A stretch of 64,000 nucleotides of DNA from Hippophae tibetana (Eukaryota; Streptophyta; Magnoliopsida; Rosales; Elaeagnaceae). Location: contig CM072811.1 of NCBI GenBank assembly GCA_037013495.1, positions 21,760,159 to 21,824,158 of the forward strand, read 5' to 3'. A program made the position numbers and the translations under genes. A model generated the notes under the pieces. That model was not told the DNA's origin. It saw nothing but the letters and a program-made list of their open reading frames with translations, and ran no database searches. Positions 22,810 to 33,319 of the stretch are shown piece by piece; the first letter of the stretch is position 1; each line of letters starts with the position of its first letter.

Positions 22810-25040
22810 ATATATGAAAACTTAATATTTAAAATATTACATGGATCTTCATTTTCCTTTTAGTGGTATCCATTATCCGTTGGGGATCCCTAATATGATA
22901 ATCACAAGGATTTTATGTAAGGATGAAGGATAACTTCTAAGTTGGGGATGGAGAATGGAGCAGGGATTTTGCCTCTATCCAAACCCCATTTGTTGACAAC
23001 TCTAGTATAGATGTTATCGTATCTTCAATTTAAATTTAATGATAACTCTTAAAATCAATGAGAAAAAAATTAAGTCAAATATAAATCTATATTCCTCATT
23101 AGATGGATTTAATTCAATTGTCAAAAATGATTTCTAAAAGATCTTGATTTGTATGCATAACAATGCATAAGAAAAACATATTTTTTTTATGTTATAAAAA
23201 TACATATTTACACCACATTTTGAATGTTTGTTAAACATATATTTTTATGTTAGAAAAAACGTTTAAAGTGAGAATGGGATTAAAAATAAAATTTAATACA
23301 TGAAGAGGATTATGCTATGCACTAAAACCAATAGACTTATGCTAAACACTTTAAAGAAAAAGATTTCTATAATATTAGGGAGTGTATTTTTCTAATAGAT
23401 ATTTCATCTTTATATTTTTATTTATACCTTATTAGAAAATAATTATGAAAGATTTTAATTAACAATGCTTATCACAATTATTTTCTATTGCAAGTTAATT
23501 ACTTTTTTACAATAATGATGCCTTATTAATTTAAAAACTTTTGTTGCATAATGAATTTACTTTTACAATTAATTTTGAGTAATGATATTACTAAAACATA
23601 AGTCATAAATGTCATAATAATAATTCATCAATAACAATTTTATCTAAAAATGATGCAATTAATGTGTAAATAATAATATGGATAAAATGAACATCTCATA
23701 CATTTTTATTGTGATAATAATAAAAATTATTGTTATAATATCATAACTCTTAATTTTAAAGATTAAGAAATTTAATTCAATTTTTTTTATTTCAAATATA
23801 TTGTAAAAATTAACTAAATAAAAAAATCAAAGGAAAATATTACAATCTATGTAAAAGTCATTGGTCTTTAACTAGTATGTACTTATGTATATGTATGTAT
23901 GTATGTATATATGTATTTTTTTTTAAAAGTCAATATATTTAACAAATTATATTGGCATATAACATCCTAATTAACATAATAAATACTCCGAACCATTGAT
24001 TTAAGGTACTTTTCTTAGAAGTCCGCATTCTTATCTATCATACATAATCCCAATTAACATAATAAGAACTCCGAACAATTGATTTAAGGTACTTTCTTAC
24101 AAGTATGCTTTCATATGTATCATCTATTTGAAACACGAGGTTGATTTCAACTTAAATGCAGGTGGTACCGTGGTGGGTTTTTTTTTTTTTTTGGGAGTAA
24201 GTTGATTAAACGCACCTAATTTTTTGGTTTATGGAATTTTGGCTTATCTTATATAATTTTTTTGTTGGGTTTATACTTGAATAATTATATGTTATAGACG
24301 TTATATAAGGTTTAGCTCATTCAAAAGTGATTTGTTAAAGTTTAAATAATTTGAACTTTATAAAGTGTAGGCCTTTAATGTTTAGAGATATAAGAATAAT
24401 GTATATTTTAATGATAGGATAATGTGTATTTTAATGATAAGTTAAATAAATATACAGTTATTAACTATATATATATATATATATATAGGAGTTATGGTCC
24501 TTGTTTGGAGAGAATTTAGTGTTAGTAATTTTAATGATTTTTAAAGAGAAGTATAAAATATAGATAATGAGTAGATCCTTTATTCTTCTTTTTACATAGG
24601 TATATATTGTATCGATTAGATAGGTGTTGAGGTTACATAAGCTTGGCATTAGCTGTTAGGCTTTCATTATCAGGTCTTGACCAATTGTTTTCAAGGCTCA
24701 GGTTGCTATATACCAACTACTATACGAGTGCTACCTCCCTCATATGAGTAATGTAACTCGGGTCATCAGGGTCGTGTACCTGTTACTTGATTAATACCAA
24801 ACATTAACTCTCTCATTCCTTTAATTTTGAGAAGTCAAGGGAATTAACACTTTGTTGTTTGATCTTCGTATCATTTAGACCATTATTAACATGAGGTCTT
24901 ATCCGGTCGGCTCTTTAATAGATAGCAACCTTCTCATGTGTGCTATGTTTGATGAATTCCCCTAGTCGTGAGGTTATTGAGTCGTTAAAGAGTATTCTCA
25001 TAATTAATCCGAGCTTCAATGATAAACCCTTCAACTTCCA
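22810..25040. other. No gene seen; small tandem duplications
   Basis: AT-rich sequence without recognisable coding. It holds an 83-bp direct duplication (about 23966-24130, shared 'aattaacataata' and 'ttgatttaaggtact'), an ATGT run at 23884-23915, a 23-bp duplication at 24396-24441, an (AT)n tract at 24466-24487 and a 15-T run near 24179. The right end from about 24640 is the upstream flank of the extra ORF at 25311 and may include the 3' LTR of the Tat-like element, but I cannot place its edges. Confidence 0.5.
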
Positions 25041-25046
25041 CTTCCT

Positions 25047-25057
25047 TTTATAAATAG
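25047..25057 (+). promoter_or_regulatory. TATA-like box upstream of antisense extra ORF
   Basis: 'tttataaatag' lies about 255 bp before the ATG at 25311 on the plus strand. It is well placed to drive the extra ORF in the orientation opposite to the pol genes of its host element. Motif and position only. Confidence 0.4.
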
Positions 25058-25310
25058 TAAAAAATATTCACTTTTACCCTATCCAAATAACTTAATCAAA
25101 TTTCATTTTTAGAGGATCTTAGCCCAATAATTTTTTATACTATCCTTCTTCTTCACCAACTCGTTTGGAAAAACACTTGGCTTGGATCTCAGTCCATTTG
25201 ACTAACAACATCAGTTAAAAACTAGCTTGTTTTCTACCACTAGGTCATTTATTCTCTGATCTACAACATACAAGTTAGGTAATTTCTTCCTTTATATTTT
25301 TTTATTAACC

Positions 25311-26290
25311 ATGTCTCTTAAAGGAAAAGATGTGGTTCACTCCCCTTCTAAAGAGACCCTTCCAGGTCATACCCAAAGTGTCTCTTCAAGGATGGATCCT
25401 CCCAGAAAAGGATCACGAGATTCAAGTCGTTTAGCAATAAGTGCATCATAAAGTAAACAACCTACTAAAATTACTAGGTGTAGTGAAAAAAAGACATATT
25501 TTAGATCCCATTCAGTTTCCTCGTTGTCATCATGGGGTCCAATGCTTGTTATTAGGATCTTTGTATCCATAACTGTTAAGGTACTTAGCCCAAGAAAAAG
25601 AGTGAGAATCATGGTGAACCTACCCATAGGACCAATGACAAACACCAAATAGAAAAAGGTTCATACCGTTCTTTCTACTAACGACGTAATTGAGATCAAG
25701 AAAACATATGGCATCCCACCCTGTGTATGTTTGATGCTTGTACCTCATCATTTGTATGACACCCTTCAAAATTGGACTCATGTGGTCGTTCCCTAGAATG
25801 ATAGCTTATTCCCTTCATACTTTTGATATCAATCTTGCTCAAGTAAATCCCAATAGATGGCAGATTCTCATGTGTCTCTCCATTGTTTCTAGTGAACATG
25901 GAGTTGAACTGAATTATGATGAACTCTAAAGCATATACTACTTAAAGAGAAATGGCCTAGACAAAGGGAGGGTGTATACATCTTAAACTCCTAGATAGCA
26001 CCTTGAGTTGGAAGGATAAGTACTTCTATATTACTGGGGATGTTTGGGGAAACAAGGTTGACTTACCAGTTCATCATACTTAGAATTATCACTACAGCAC
26101 CACTCAACCTCATGCAAGTGAGCTGGAAAACAATTTGCATCCAGATGGTGAGGAAAAGATTAGGAGGATCGAGCTATAGAATACCTCAAGTGAAATCTAT
26201 CAAGAAATATTGATTATAGCTCTCTTGAAAAAATATGGGGTGTGGAGAGAATATACCAACGATTATTCAGGTCGTTTGTTGTTACGAGGT
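25311..26290 (+). pseudogene. Tat-type antisense extra ORF, 'putative gypsy-type transposon' domain
   Basis: An ATG at 25311 opens MSLKGKDVVHSPSKETLPGH and stops after 46 codons at 25449-25451. The frame resumes from about 25690 with YGIPPCV, DTLQNWTHVVVP, FDINLAQVNPNRWQILM, HGVELNYDEL, KRNGLDKGRVY and later WKDKYFYITGDVWG. This order resembles the plant domain annotated as putative gypsy-type transposon / Transposase_28 (PF04195), known from extra ORFs of Tat-lineage elements. The host element's integrase is on the minus strand at 32.1-32.9 kb, so this ORF is antisense to it. Stops and frameshifts make it a pseudogene. The function of the family is unknown. Confidence 0.6.
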
Positions 26291-26295
26291 AAATA

Positions 26296-27470
26296 TTGGA
26301 TTTTGTAACTGGTATTATTTTACTGACCTTTGGCTTTTATTTTTTTACAAGTATGGAATACTTGTATATAGAATTCAAATATTTAAGAGACATTTGTAGC
26401 ATCAAAGACCTTGTCCCTACATACCCAAGTCTTGTACCTATGTCGTCCTCACCAACCAAGGACTTGACTCCTCAAGTGGAACCAACTAAGGTCACACCTT
26501 CTCTTGTGGTGTTTGACCTATCACGTTTTCCTCCACCCCCAATATCCAAGGTCATAAAAAAGAGGAAGGTCGTGGAAGAATATATACTCCTAGTATGAAT
26601 GCCATGGACCTAGATGACTTTGAATTTGATGAAGTCATATTGAGGGATGTCATTGTGTTAAATACCCCGATTACATATTTCGAGGAGGGCATATTTTGGA
26701 AACTAACATGAAAAGGGACTTGTATCATCATTTTGGTAGTGATACTGATAGGTCCAAAGTTAGAGAGGCCAACAAAGCGGAGGGTGGCTCTAATTAGGAG
26801 CTAATGACAAATTGTTTGATAGAGGTGAGTTTGCACATACTTGTCTATTTCTTTCCCCCTTTGGTTTCGATGATCACTAATATTTTCAACATACATAGGT
26901 CATGTCTTTTTCTAGGGAAGGTGAGCTGTCACTCAGAGGTTATAAACGTGAGGGGCAAGCTAGTCGCCTGCAAATTGCTAAGTATCAAAAGGTCATAGAG
27001 GACAAGGATGCCCTTATTTTGAATATAATGCAATTTTTTTAAAAATGGAGGGTGATCTACTTGACAAAGCTAAGAAGTTAAGAAAAGAAGATAACTTTTG
27101 TTTTGAGTAAGGACAAAGGGGTAGTCTTTTCGAAGAAATTACAAAGGAGGCTAAGGAAAAAGCTAGCACGATAGAAGGTCAAATGAGCACGATGTAAGAT
27201 CAAATGAGATCCTTTTTAAACCTGATAGAAACTTTGAAAGCGAAGTGCACCAAGATGTAAAAAAATGGTGTGAGTTTTTTGGTAAGCAACCTCAAGACTC
27301 AAGTCGATAATTTGGATATGATAATGCCTTATTTTACTTTAATGTAAGCCTTGCAAAGTAGCCAGTCTAAAGCACCCCCAACTAGTACTCTACAACCTTC
27401 ACCTTATGGAGAAGAGGCCATGATTGAAACTCATCTTGAAGGTGTGGTGGAAGAAGCCATTCCTTAGAAA
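26296..27470 (+). pseudogene. Extra ORF continuation: Pro-rich linker and coiled coil
   Basis: Downstream of the domain, an open frame (26296-26598) encodes a Pro/Thr/Ser-rich linker (PPPPISKVIKKRKVVEE). Broken frames of coiled-coil type follow at about 26930-27300 (GQASRLQIAKYQKVIEDKD, LLDKAKKLRKED). A conserved nucleotide block 'gacttgtatcatcatttt' at about 26720 recurs at 28258. This linker-then-coil layout is what extra ORFs of this kind show. Numerous stops are present. I assign it by continuity with 25311-26290. Confidence 0.5.
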
Positions 27471-27733
27471 GTACCTCACCACCCTTTTTATTTATTTTGT
27501 AATGACTTGTAATTCTTATTGTGAAAATTTTGATGTAAAGGAATTTTTGAGAATTTTTATATTTTTTAGAAATTAAATGTTTTTGTGTTTGACTTCAATT
27601 TAATGCCCCTTATGGCATTTGTTTTTTACTCTCTTTAGATAAAGATTTATTTTTCCTACGTTTTTGAGGGTGTGCTTGGAATTAATCAAATCTATTTGAT
27701 TGTATTCCACACGACCTGAAAGTAATTTAGTCT

Positions 27734-28730
27734 TTGTTTGAGGCCGTAAGTGTGTTTGGGGGTAGAATGGATTACAACCAAGTAAATCTAGACAATCTGA
27801 TTGAGATGGGGTCATGTTTTTTTGATACCCCAAACATCACTTCACAAGCTACTAGGAAAATTCCCATTCCCATTATTAGTAAGCAACCTAATTCTCCCTC
27901 CCTCAGTGAAGAGGTGAACCAAATCCTCCTTGATACCTATGTGGGGAGGAAAGTAAGAAAATCAAAGGCACTCCATGTGTCACCCCACTCTTTGGACATA
28001 TGGTTATATCCTTAATCAAACTATGTCATAAGCTTTTCAAAAAAGAGTGCTAGGTCGAAAAGGCCCACTCCCCTGAGTGGGAGGCATCCTAATGAAGACT
28101 TTCAAATAGGCTTGGGTTCTGTAGTGAAGTTTGGCCATGCTAAAAAGTTGTTCCCGTTAGGGGAGGATATTAGCCCATTGCAAAGCATATACCCCATTAA
28201 ATAGAAATGGGGTGAGGATAGTGGCCTAAATGTTTAATAACCATCCTTCTCAAGATGATTTGTATCATCATTTTAGGGTGCCTATAGATTTTCTCTCTAT
28301 TTACACAGCTCACAAGCAAGAGAAAAAGACGATTTGGCATATAATGGCCAGACACATGCTCAATATAAGTGACCTGAAATATTTTTATGTTTACACATCT
28401 ACAAATTTCTATTATCTGTATTAATTTAATATAGGCCATATCTCACGCTAAATATTCAGAGAAAAAGGTAGATACATATCGAGAAGTAGCCAAGTTAATG
28501 GATTAAGAGTTGTGTAACTTAAAGACTCGTTGTGGAGCTGTGGATATGGAGTTAGAAGAATTGCAAAATGAATTGAAGATTACATGACATGAACTAGATA
28601 AATACAAGGAAAAACTGGATGAGTTGCATAAGTTAGCAGAGTACTAGAAACATAAGGCACTCGAGAAACTACTCGCCAGGTTTCTATGTTAGAAAATTCT
28701 AGATCCTATCCTACAAACAAGTAATGACCC
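27734..28730 (+). pseudogene. Second copy of extra ORF C-terminal half
   Basis: A second plus-strand set of frames repeats the layout. It has a basic linker (YVGRKVRKSKALHV; SARSKRPTPLSGRHP), the block 'gatttgtatcatcatttt' shared with the first copy, and a coiled coil (YSEKKVDTYREVAKLMD, VDMELEELQNELKI, HELDKYKEKLDELHKLAEY). It may be a tandem duplication of the 3' half of the extra ORF or the natural continuation of one long ORF; the shared block favours duplication. Stops and frameshifts are frequent. Confidence 0.45.
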
Positions 28731-28880
28731 TTTCATTGGAGAGTTGGTGTCTATTTTGCGTCAAATTTGTTTTCTTTTTGAAAGAATGTAATTCAACTTG
28801 AAATAATGTAACAACATACTTATGTATTTCATTTACCAATATCAATTTCATATTGTTGGACTCAGTGTCTTGTTCATTTT

Positions 28881-29730
28881 CTTGGGATGTATCCCGCATC
28901 TCATGTGAGGGTCAATGGACTCCTTCCTCCAATCATAAGGCATAAAACGTATCCCCTAGCTCAAGTCGAAGGGGTCAATAGACTCCATCCTCCAAACATG
29001 GGGGGTCATCACGTTAAGTTTTTGCAAGAGAGGAGACATGTAAGGGTGGAATTTAATCCAACCACTAAATGCATTGCTAAAGAGAAGGTTCACTATGGAA
29101 CTCAATACTCTTTCTTAAGACGTATCCTGCATCTCAAGTAAGGGGGTCAGTGGACTCCTTCCTCTGATAATGAGGCATAATACATATCGTTCATCCCAAG
29201 TGGAGGGTCAATGGACTCCTTCCTCCAAACATAGGGGTCATTGCGTTAATATTTTGTGAGACATGACACTTGTAAGGGTGAAATTGAATCCAACCCCTAA
29301 ATACGTTCCTAAAGAGGAGGTTCACTTTGGAACCCATGACTCTTTCTTGGGACGTATCCTACATCTCAATTATGGGGGTTAATGGACTCCTTCCTCCATT
29401 CATGAGGCATAGGACGTATCCTACATTCCAAGTGGAGGGTCAGTGGATTCCTTCCTCTAAACATGGGGGTCATTGCATTAAATTTTCATGAGACAAGAGA
29501 TATGTAAGGGTTGAATTGAATCCAACCCCTAAATTCATTCCTAGGGAATAGGTTTTCCTTGGAAATCAAGACTCTTTCTTTGGATGTATCTCACATCTCA
29601 AGTGGAGGGAAATGGACTCCTTCCTCCAAACATGGGGGTCATCGCATTAAGTTTTCATGAGATAGGTGACATGAAAGGGTAAAACATCCGCCCCCTTGTA
29701 TATTTTTCTAAAAGGGGATATTCACATTAG
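28881..29730. repeat. Tandem array, 232-233 bp unit
   Basis: The marker 'cttgggatgtatc' or its variants begins at 28881, 29114, 29346 and 29578, giving periods of 233, 232 and 232 bp. Each unit also holds two related sub-blocks of the form 'gagggtcaatggactcctt' plus 'cctccaaacatggggg'. The array lies between the extra ORF and the minus-strand integrase. In Tat-lineage elements that position is the hypervariable 3' region known to carry tandem repeats that can seed satellites. Confidence 0.9.
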
Positions 29731-30284
29731 TGCACTAAAATAACCATGATTTTATGCACATTAATTGATTAAATATATATATATTTATATGTTTTATCAT
29801 ATATTTATATAAATTTGTGTTTTTCGGAATCACGGGTATTTTTATTGTTTTTCATGTATTTTGGCTTAAAAACGTAACTTAAAGACTCAAAGAGGAATAC
29901 TTGAAGCAATACATCACAAATATATTAATAAATAACTAGGGAAATGTCAACAAATATGTAAAAATTGGACAAAATGGGTCAAAAATGTCAAAAATGTCAA
30001 AAACGAGAAAATCGCGCCCAGCTGCCCAGCCAAGCGCCCCAGCGCCCACACCTGCGCGCACCGCAGCATGCGGCTACTGTTCACATGCGCCGTGCTGCAC
30101 GCAGCGACAGCCATCCGCACGCACCCTGCGCGCCCAGCAGCCACTTCCGCGCGTGCCGACGCCTTTTCGCCCCATTTTTCATGTGCAGCCGCCCCCATGA
30201 CGTCATGCTGATGTCATCAATGACCTCAGCATTTCCATTACGCGTTTTTACATTTTTTTACTCATTTTTTCTCTTCATCCTCAC

Positions 30285-30295
30285 CTATAAATACC
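30285..30295 (+). promoter_or_regulatory. LTR TATA box
   Basis: 'ctataaatacc' lies about 550 bp into the LTR and is followed by a C/T-rich leader ('cttcacttcaaaacacac'). It marks the U3/R boundary region of the solo LTR. Confidence 0.65.
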
Positions 30296-30430
30296 CCCTT
30301 CCCTTCACTTCAAAACACACCTTCAAAACACACTTCTCTCTTCTTTCTTTCTCTCTTTTCTTAGTTTTTTAGTTTTTCTTAGTTTTTCTTAGTTTTTAGC
30401 TTTTCTTAGTTAATTTCTCTTAGTTTTAGA

Positions 30431-30453
30431 GTTCTTCCCTTTTTGGGAAGAAC
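30431..30453 (+). other. Perfect hairpin in LTR R/U5
   Basis: GTTCTTCCC, a TTTTT loop and GGGAAGAAC form a 9-bp perfect stem. The related LTR keeps it at 41516-41538 with one imperfect pair. It may act in termination, polyadenylation or RNA packaging of the element; that is inference. Confidence 0.6.
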
Positions 30454-31586
30454 TAGTTATGTTTATGTAATTTATTAGCTTTCTGATTCAATAAATGGGA
30501 GTGCAAATTCTGCTTGGAGTTTTTCCAGCAACGGGAATAGCGTCGAAGTTCTGTAAGGATTTTATTTTCTTTACAGTTATTTTTATGCTTTATTCTTACA
30601 TGTTATATTTAATTTGTCTGTGATTAAATTTAACTGTGCTGGCTGTTTAGTAAACATGATGTAATAATAACGTTGTTATGCTTGCGAAATATTAAATAGG
30701 TGAAAATCTCTAAAATGAATTGTTTTTGTTTTTATTCAAGATTTTATATTAAGAATGTTAGAGAGAAATATATTATTTTTGATTACAAACTTAAATCTGA
30801 AAATTAGATTTTAAGGTTTAGTTATCCGGTCTGATTTAGAGTAGTGCTCTTTTATTTGATGGTACAATTGCCCGATAGTTAGAGTGAAGCTCTATTTCAA
30901 AAGTTTTTATAAGAATTATTATCTGAAAATATATTGACAACATGTTTTCGGTAGTGGTTTTAAAACTTGAAAGTTAGTACTCGGATAACTAAATTCTTAG
31001 GTTTAATTTGGACACATTGAATAAAGTTTAAACTGTCTAACCCCACCAAAGGTGGCATTTAAATGGTTCATTTTCAATCTCTTAGAAAAAGGAATTAATT
31101 TAATTAAGCATATTAGTTATCAACCCCACCCATAGGTGTTAATTGATTTGTTTAGTTAACAAAGAATATCTAACCCCACAAAAGGTGGTATTCATACAAA
31201 AAAGGGATAATCAATAAATATCAATTCATATCTTTAATAACCTAGATAATATGAGCAAGCATAATTAACTTAGTTATTATATCCATAAATACTCCACCAT
31301 TATAAAAGATAAAATTTGCATAAATGTGTATTGAATCTATGTTTATTTTTATGTAAGTAGATTAAAAACACAAAAACCCCAAAATATCGTGACAAGATGT
31401 TTAGGATTTAATTTCGTTTTTAGAAGTTTGAATAATAAATTAAAAACTACACACATTCCTTCCTTAGATCGACCTTGGGAGTATACTTATCATTTTCTTC
31501 GAAATGATTCGTGCACTTGCGAGAGTTTTATAAATATTAAAACCAAAGTATTGGCAAGAATCGGCGATGCTGGTTTTCGCTCATCA

Positions 31587-32130
31587 GGGGTTAGTGGACT
31601 CCTTCCTCCATTCATGAGGCATAGGACGTATCCTACATTCCAAGTGGAGGGTCAGTGGATTCCTTCCTCTAAACATGGGGGTCACTGCATTAAATTTTCA
31701 TGAGACAAGAGATATGTAAGGGTTGAATTGAATCCAACCCCTAAATTCATTCCTAGGGAATAGGTTTTCCTTGGAAATCAAGACTCTTTCTTTGGATGTA
31801 TCTCACATCTCAAGTGGAGGGAAATGGACTCCTTCCTCCAAACATGGGGGTTATCGCATTAAGTTTTCATGAGATAGGTGACATGAAAGGGTAAAACATC
31901 CGCCCCCTTGTATATTCTTCTAAAAGGAGATATTCACATTAGTGAATGCAATACCCTTTTCTTGGGATATATCGTGCATCTGAAATGGGGGGTCAGTGGG
32001 CTTCTTTCTCCAATCATGATGCATGGGACGTATTCGACATCCCAATTGGGGGTCATCGCATTAATTTTTCACTTTACAATATGATACAAAAGAGTGAGCT
32101 CAAATTACATCATTGTTTTTCAATATATTG
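31587..32130. repeat. Array sequence right of the solo LTR, with 356-bp duplicate
   Basis: 31587-31942 repeats 29375-29730 with five substitutions and no gap that I can find. The array then continues from 31943 ('tgaatgcaata') with one more short, diverged unit starting at 31961, to about 32070. After that the sequence passes into the C-terminal end of the minus-strand integrase. Confidence 0.85.
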
Positions 32131-32890
32131 ATCATAAAATTTCATACAAAATATTTCTTGAGATATTCCCCATTCCAACTTAGCTCTTCCCTTACACCAT
32201 CACATTCTATCAAATAGACCCTCTCAGAGTAATATCATATATTCGATATGGGCCTTCCCATATTGCTACAAATATTCCATAGGTAGTTTTAACTATGTTT
32301 CCCAATGATTTCGACAAGACCTACTCCTCTACACTGAAGTTCTTATGTTCAATAGATCTATTGTATGACTTTTGGATTATTCTTTTTTTGTGATTCAATA
32401 CGTATCAAGGATTCTTCCTTTTTTTATTTTGTCAATAAAAGATCCTCGTTTCTGAGGTGATCATTATCCTCTTGCATGATCTTTGACCTAAGAGTAGGTT
32501 CATTTATCTTCGATGGAATAACCACTTCAGTGCCATAGATGAGAGAAAATGGATTTTCCCCCATTAATACCTTATGGATAGTTCATATATTCATTTACCC
32601 TTTACCTCTTCCAAACTTTTCCATAATATATTGATAAGTGTTTTGTTCGAAGATTCTATTTGGACATTTTCTTGTGATCTGTAAGGGGTGGAATGGGACA
32701 ACTTGACGCTCATTTCATCATAAAAAGATATTAACTGTTGACCTGTGAATTACCAGCAATTATCTATGACCAATTCTTGAGGTAAACCATACCTGCATAT
32801 GATATTTTTTAAAATAAATTTCCTTACATCCATCGCTTGAATTCTTTCCAATGGTTCAACCTCTATCCACTTAGAAAAATAATTTGTGAT
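32130..32890 (-). pseudogene. Tat/Ogre-like integrase, core and C-terminus
   Basis: On the minus strand from 32890 I read YFSKWIEVEPLERIQAMDV, KNIICRYGLPQELVIDN, TPYRSQENVQIESSNKTL, LMGENPFSLIYGTEVVIPS and, near the end, IWEGPYRIYDI, with a NGEYLKKYF tail at about 32150. This is the order of a Tat-lineage integrase: second catalytic Asp in VIDN, the Glu in VQIE, the GENPFS block and a C-terminal WEGPYRI domain. Integrase inserts the cDNA into the chromosome. The N-terminal part belongs to a different lineage (see next entry). Several stops make it inactive. Confidence 0.75.
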
Positions 32891-33314
32891 GTACCTTTCC
32901 AATACTCTATCAAAGATTTTGTTACAAAAATGGCTACCTACATCACTTATTATAGCTTTAGGCATTCCTAACATGCTACTTGGATACATAATCCACAACA
33001 ACCACAATATATTGAAGACCATTGGATGGGGGAAAAGACCCATAAAGTCAATCCCCAATACATCAAAGAGTTTAACAACTAAATTAGATGTCAAAAAAAT
33101 TTCATCTCTTTTGCTTATGTTGCCTATTCTTTGACATCTATCACATTGTGCACAAAAACATATGAGCATCTTTAAAAAGAGTAGGCCAAAAGAATCCAGA
33201 TTGTAATACCTTACGGGTTATCTTTTTGTCACCAAAATGGCCCTCATAATAAAGTTTATGACAAAAAGTCAGAATGCCCTAATGTTCTTCTTCAAGTACA
33301 TATCTCCGGATGAC
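32890..33314 (-). pseudogene. Athila-like integrase N-terminus fused to Tat-like integrase
   Basis: A 139-codon minus-strand frame (33169-32750) starts in an Athila integrase: CDRCQRIGNISKRDEI (zinc-finger end), LFDVLGIDFMG (first catalytic Asp, residue 41) and MPKAIISDVGSHFCNKIFD (second Asp, residue 76). From about residue 93 it continues in the same frame as a Tat-like integrase. Upstream at 33180-33314 the HHCC-finger part is seen (VIRRYVLEEE, GHFGDKKITRKVLQSGFFWP). Between YVSK and LGMPK the Athila core has an internal deletion. The solo LTR at 33320 interrupts the finger region. Confidence 0.75.
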
Positions 33315-33319
33315 TTGAT
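33315..33319. repeat. 5-bp target site duplication (left copy)
   Basis: 'ttgat' at 33315-33319 is repeated exactly at 34809-34813, bracketing the solo LTR. A 5-bp duplication is normal for LTR retrotransposon integration. Confidence 0.85.

Larger units (their letters stand above)
29731..31586 (+). mobile_element. Solo LTR, 1,856 bp, Athila-like, in the tandem array
   Basis: TGCACTAAAATAACC at 29731 and CTCATCA at 31586 bound a 1,856-bp LTR. It has a TATA box (30285), a GC-rich block (30012-30200), a U5 'gatcgaccttgggagtat' near 31468 and 'cttgcgagagtttt' near 31516. Its reverse complement aligns along its length with the 5' LTR at 40325-42208, so both belong to one family. No primer binding site follows the CA end; instead the array resumes. 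The flanks are not 5-bp duplications but two 356-bp copies of array sequence (see findings). Open frames in the GC-rich block are not genes. Confidence 0.85.

Noticed and set aside
28887..29141. 84-codon plus-strand frame in the tandem array
   Set aside because: It covers one 232-bp unit. The period is not a multiple of three and the other units do not keep the frame.
29947..30372. Overlapping open frames on both strands (up to 135 codons) with Arg/Ala/Pro-rich proteins
   Set aside because: They lie inside the GC-rich block of the solo LTR, have no homology, and occur on both strands because GC-rich DNA lacks stops.
28881..32070. CRISPR-like or other regular array
   Set aside because: The units are contiguous 232-bp tandem repeats without spacers, in plant retrotransposon DNA.
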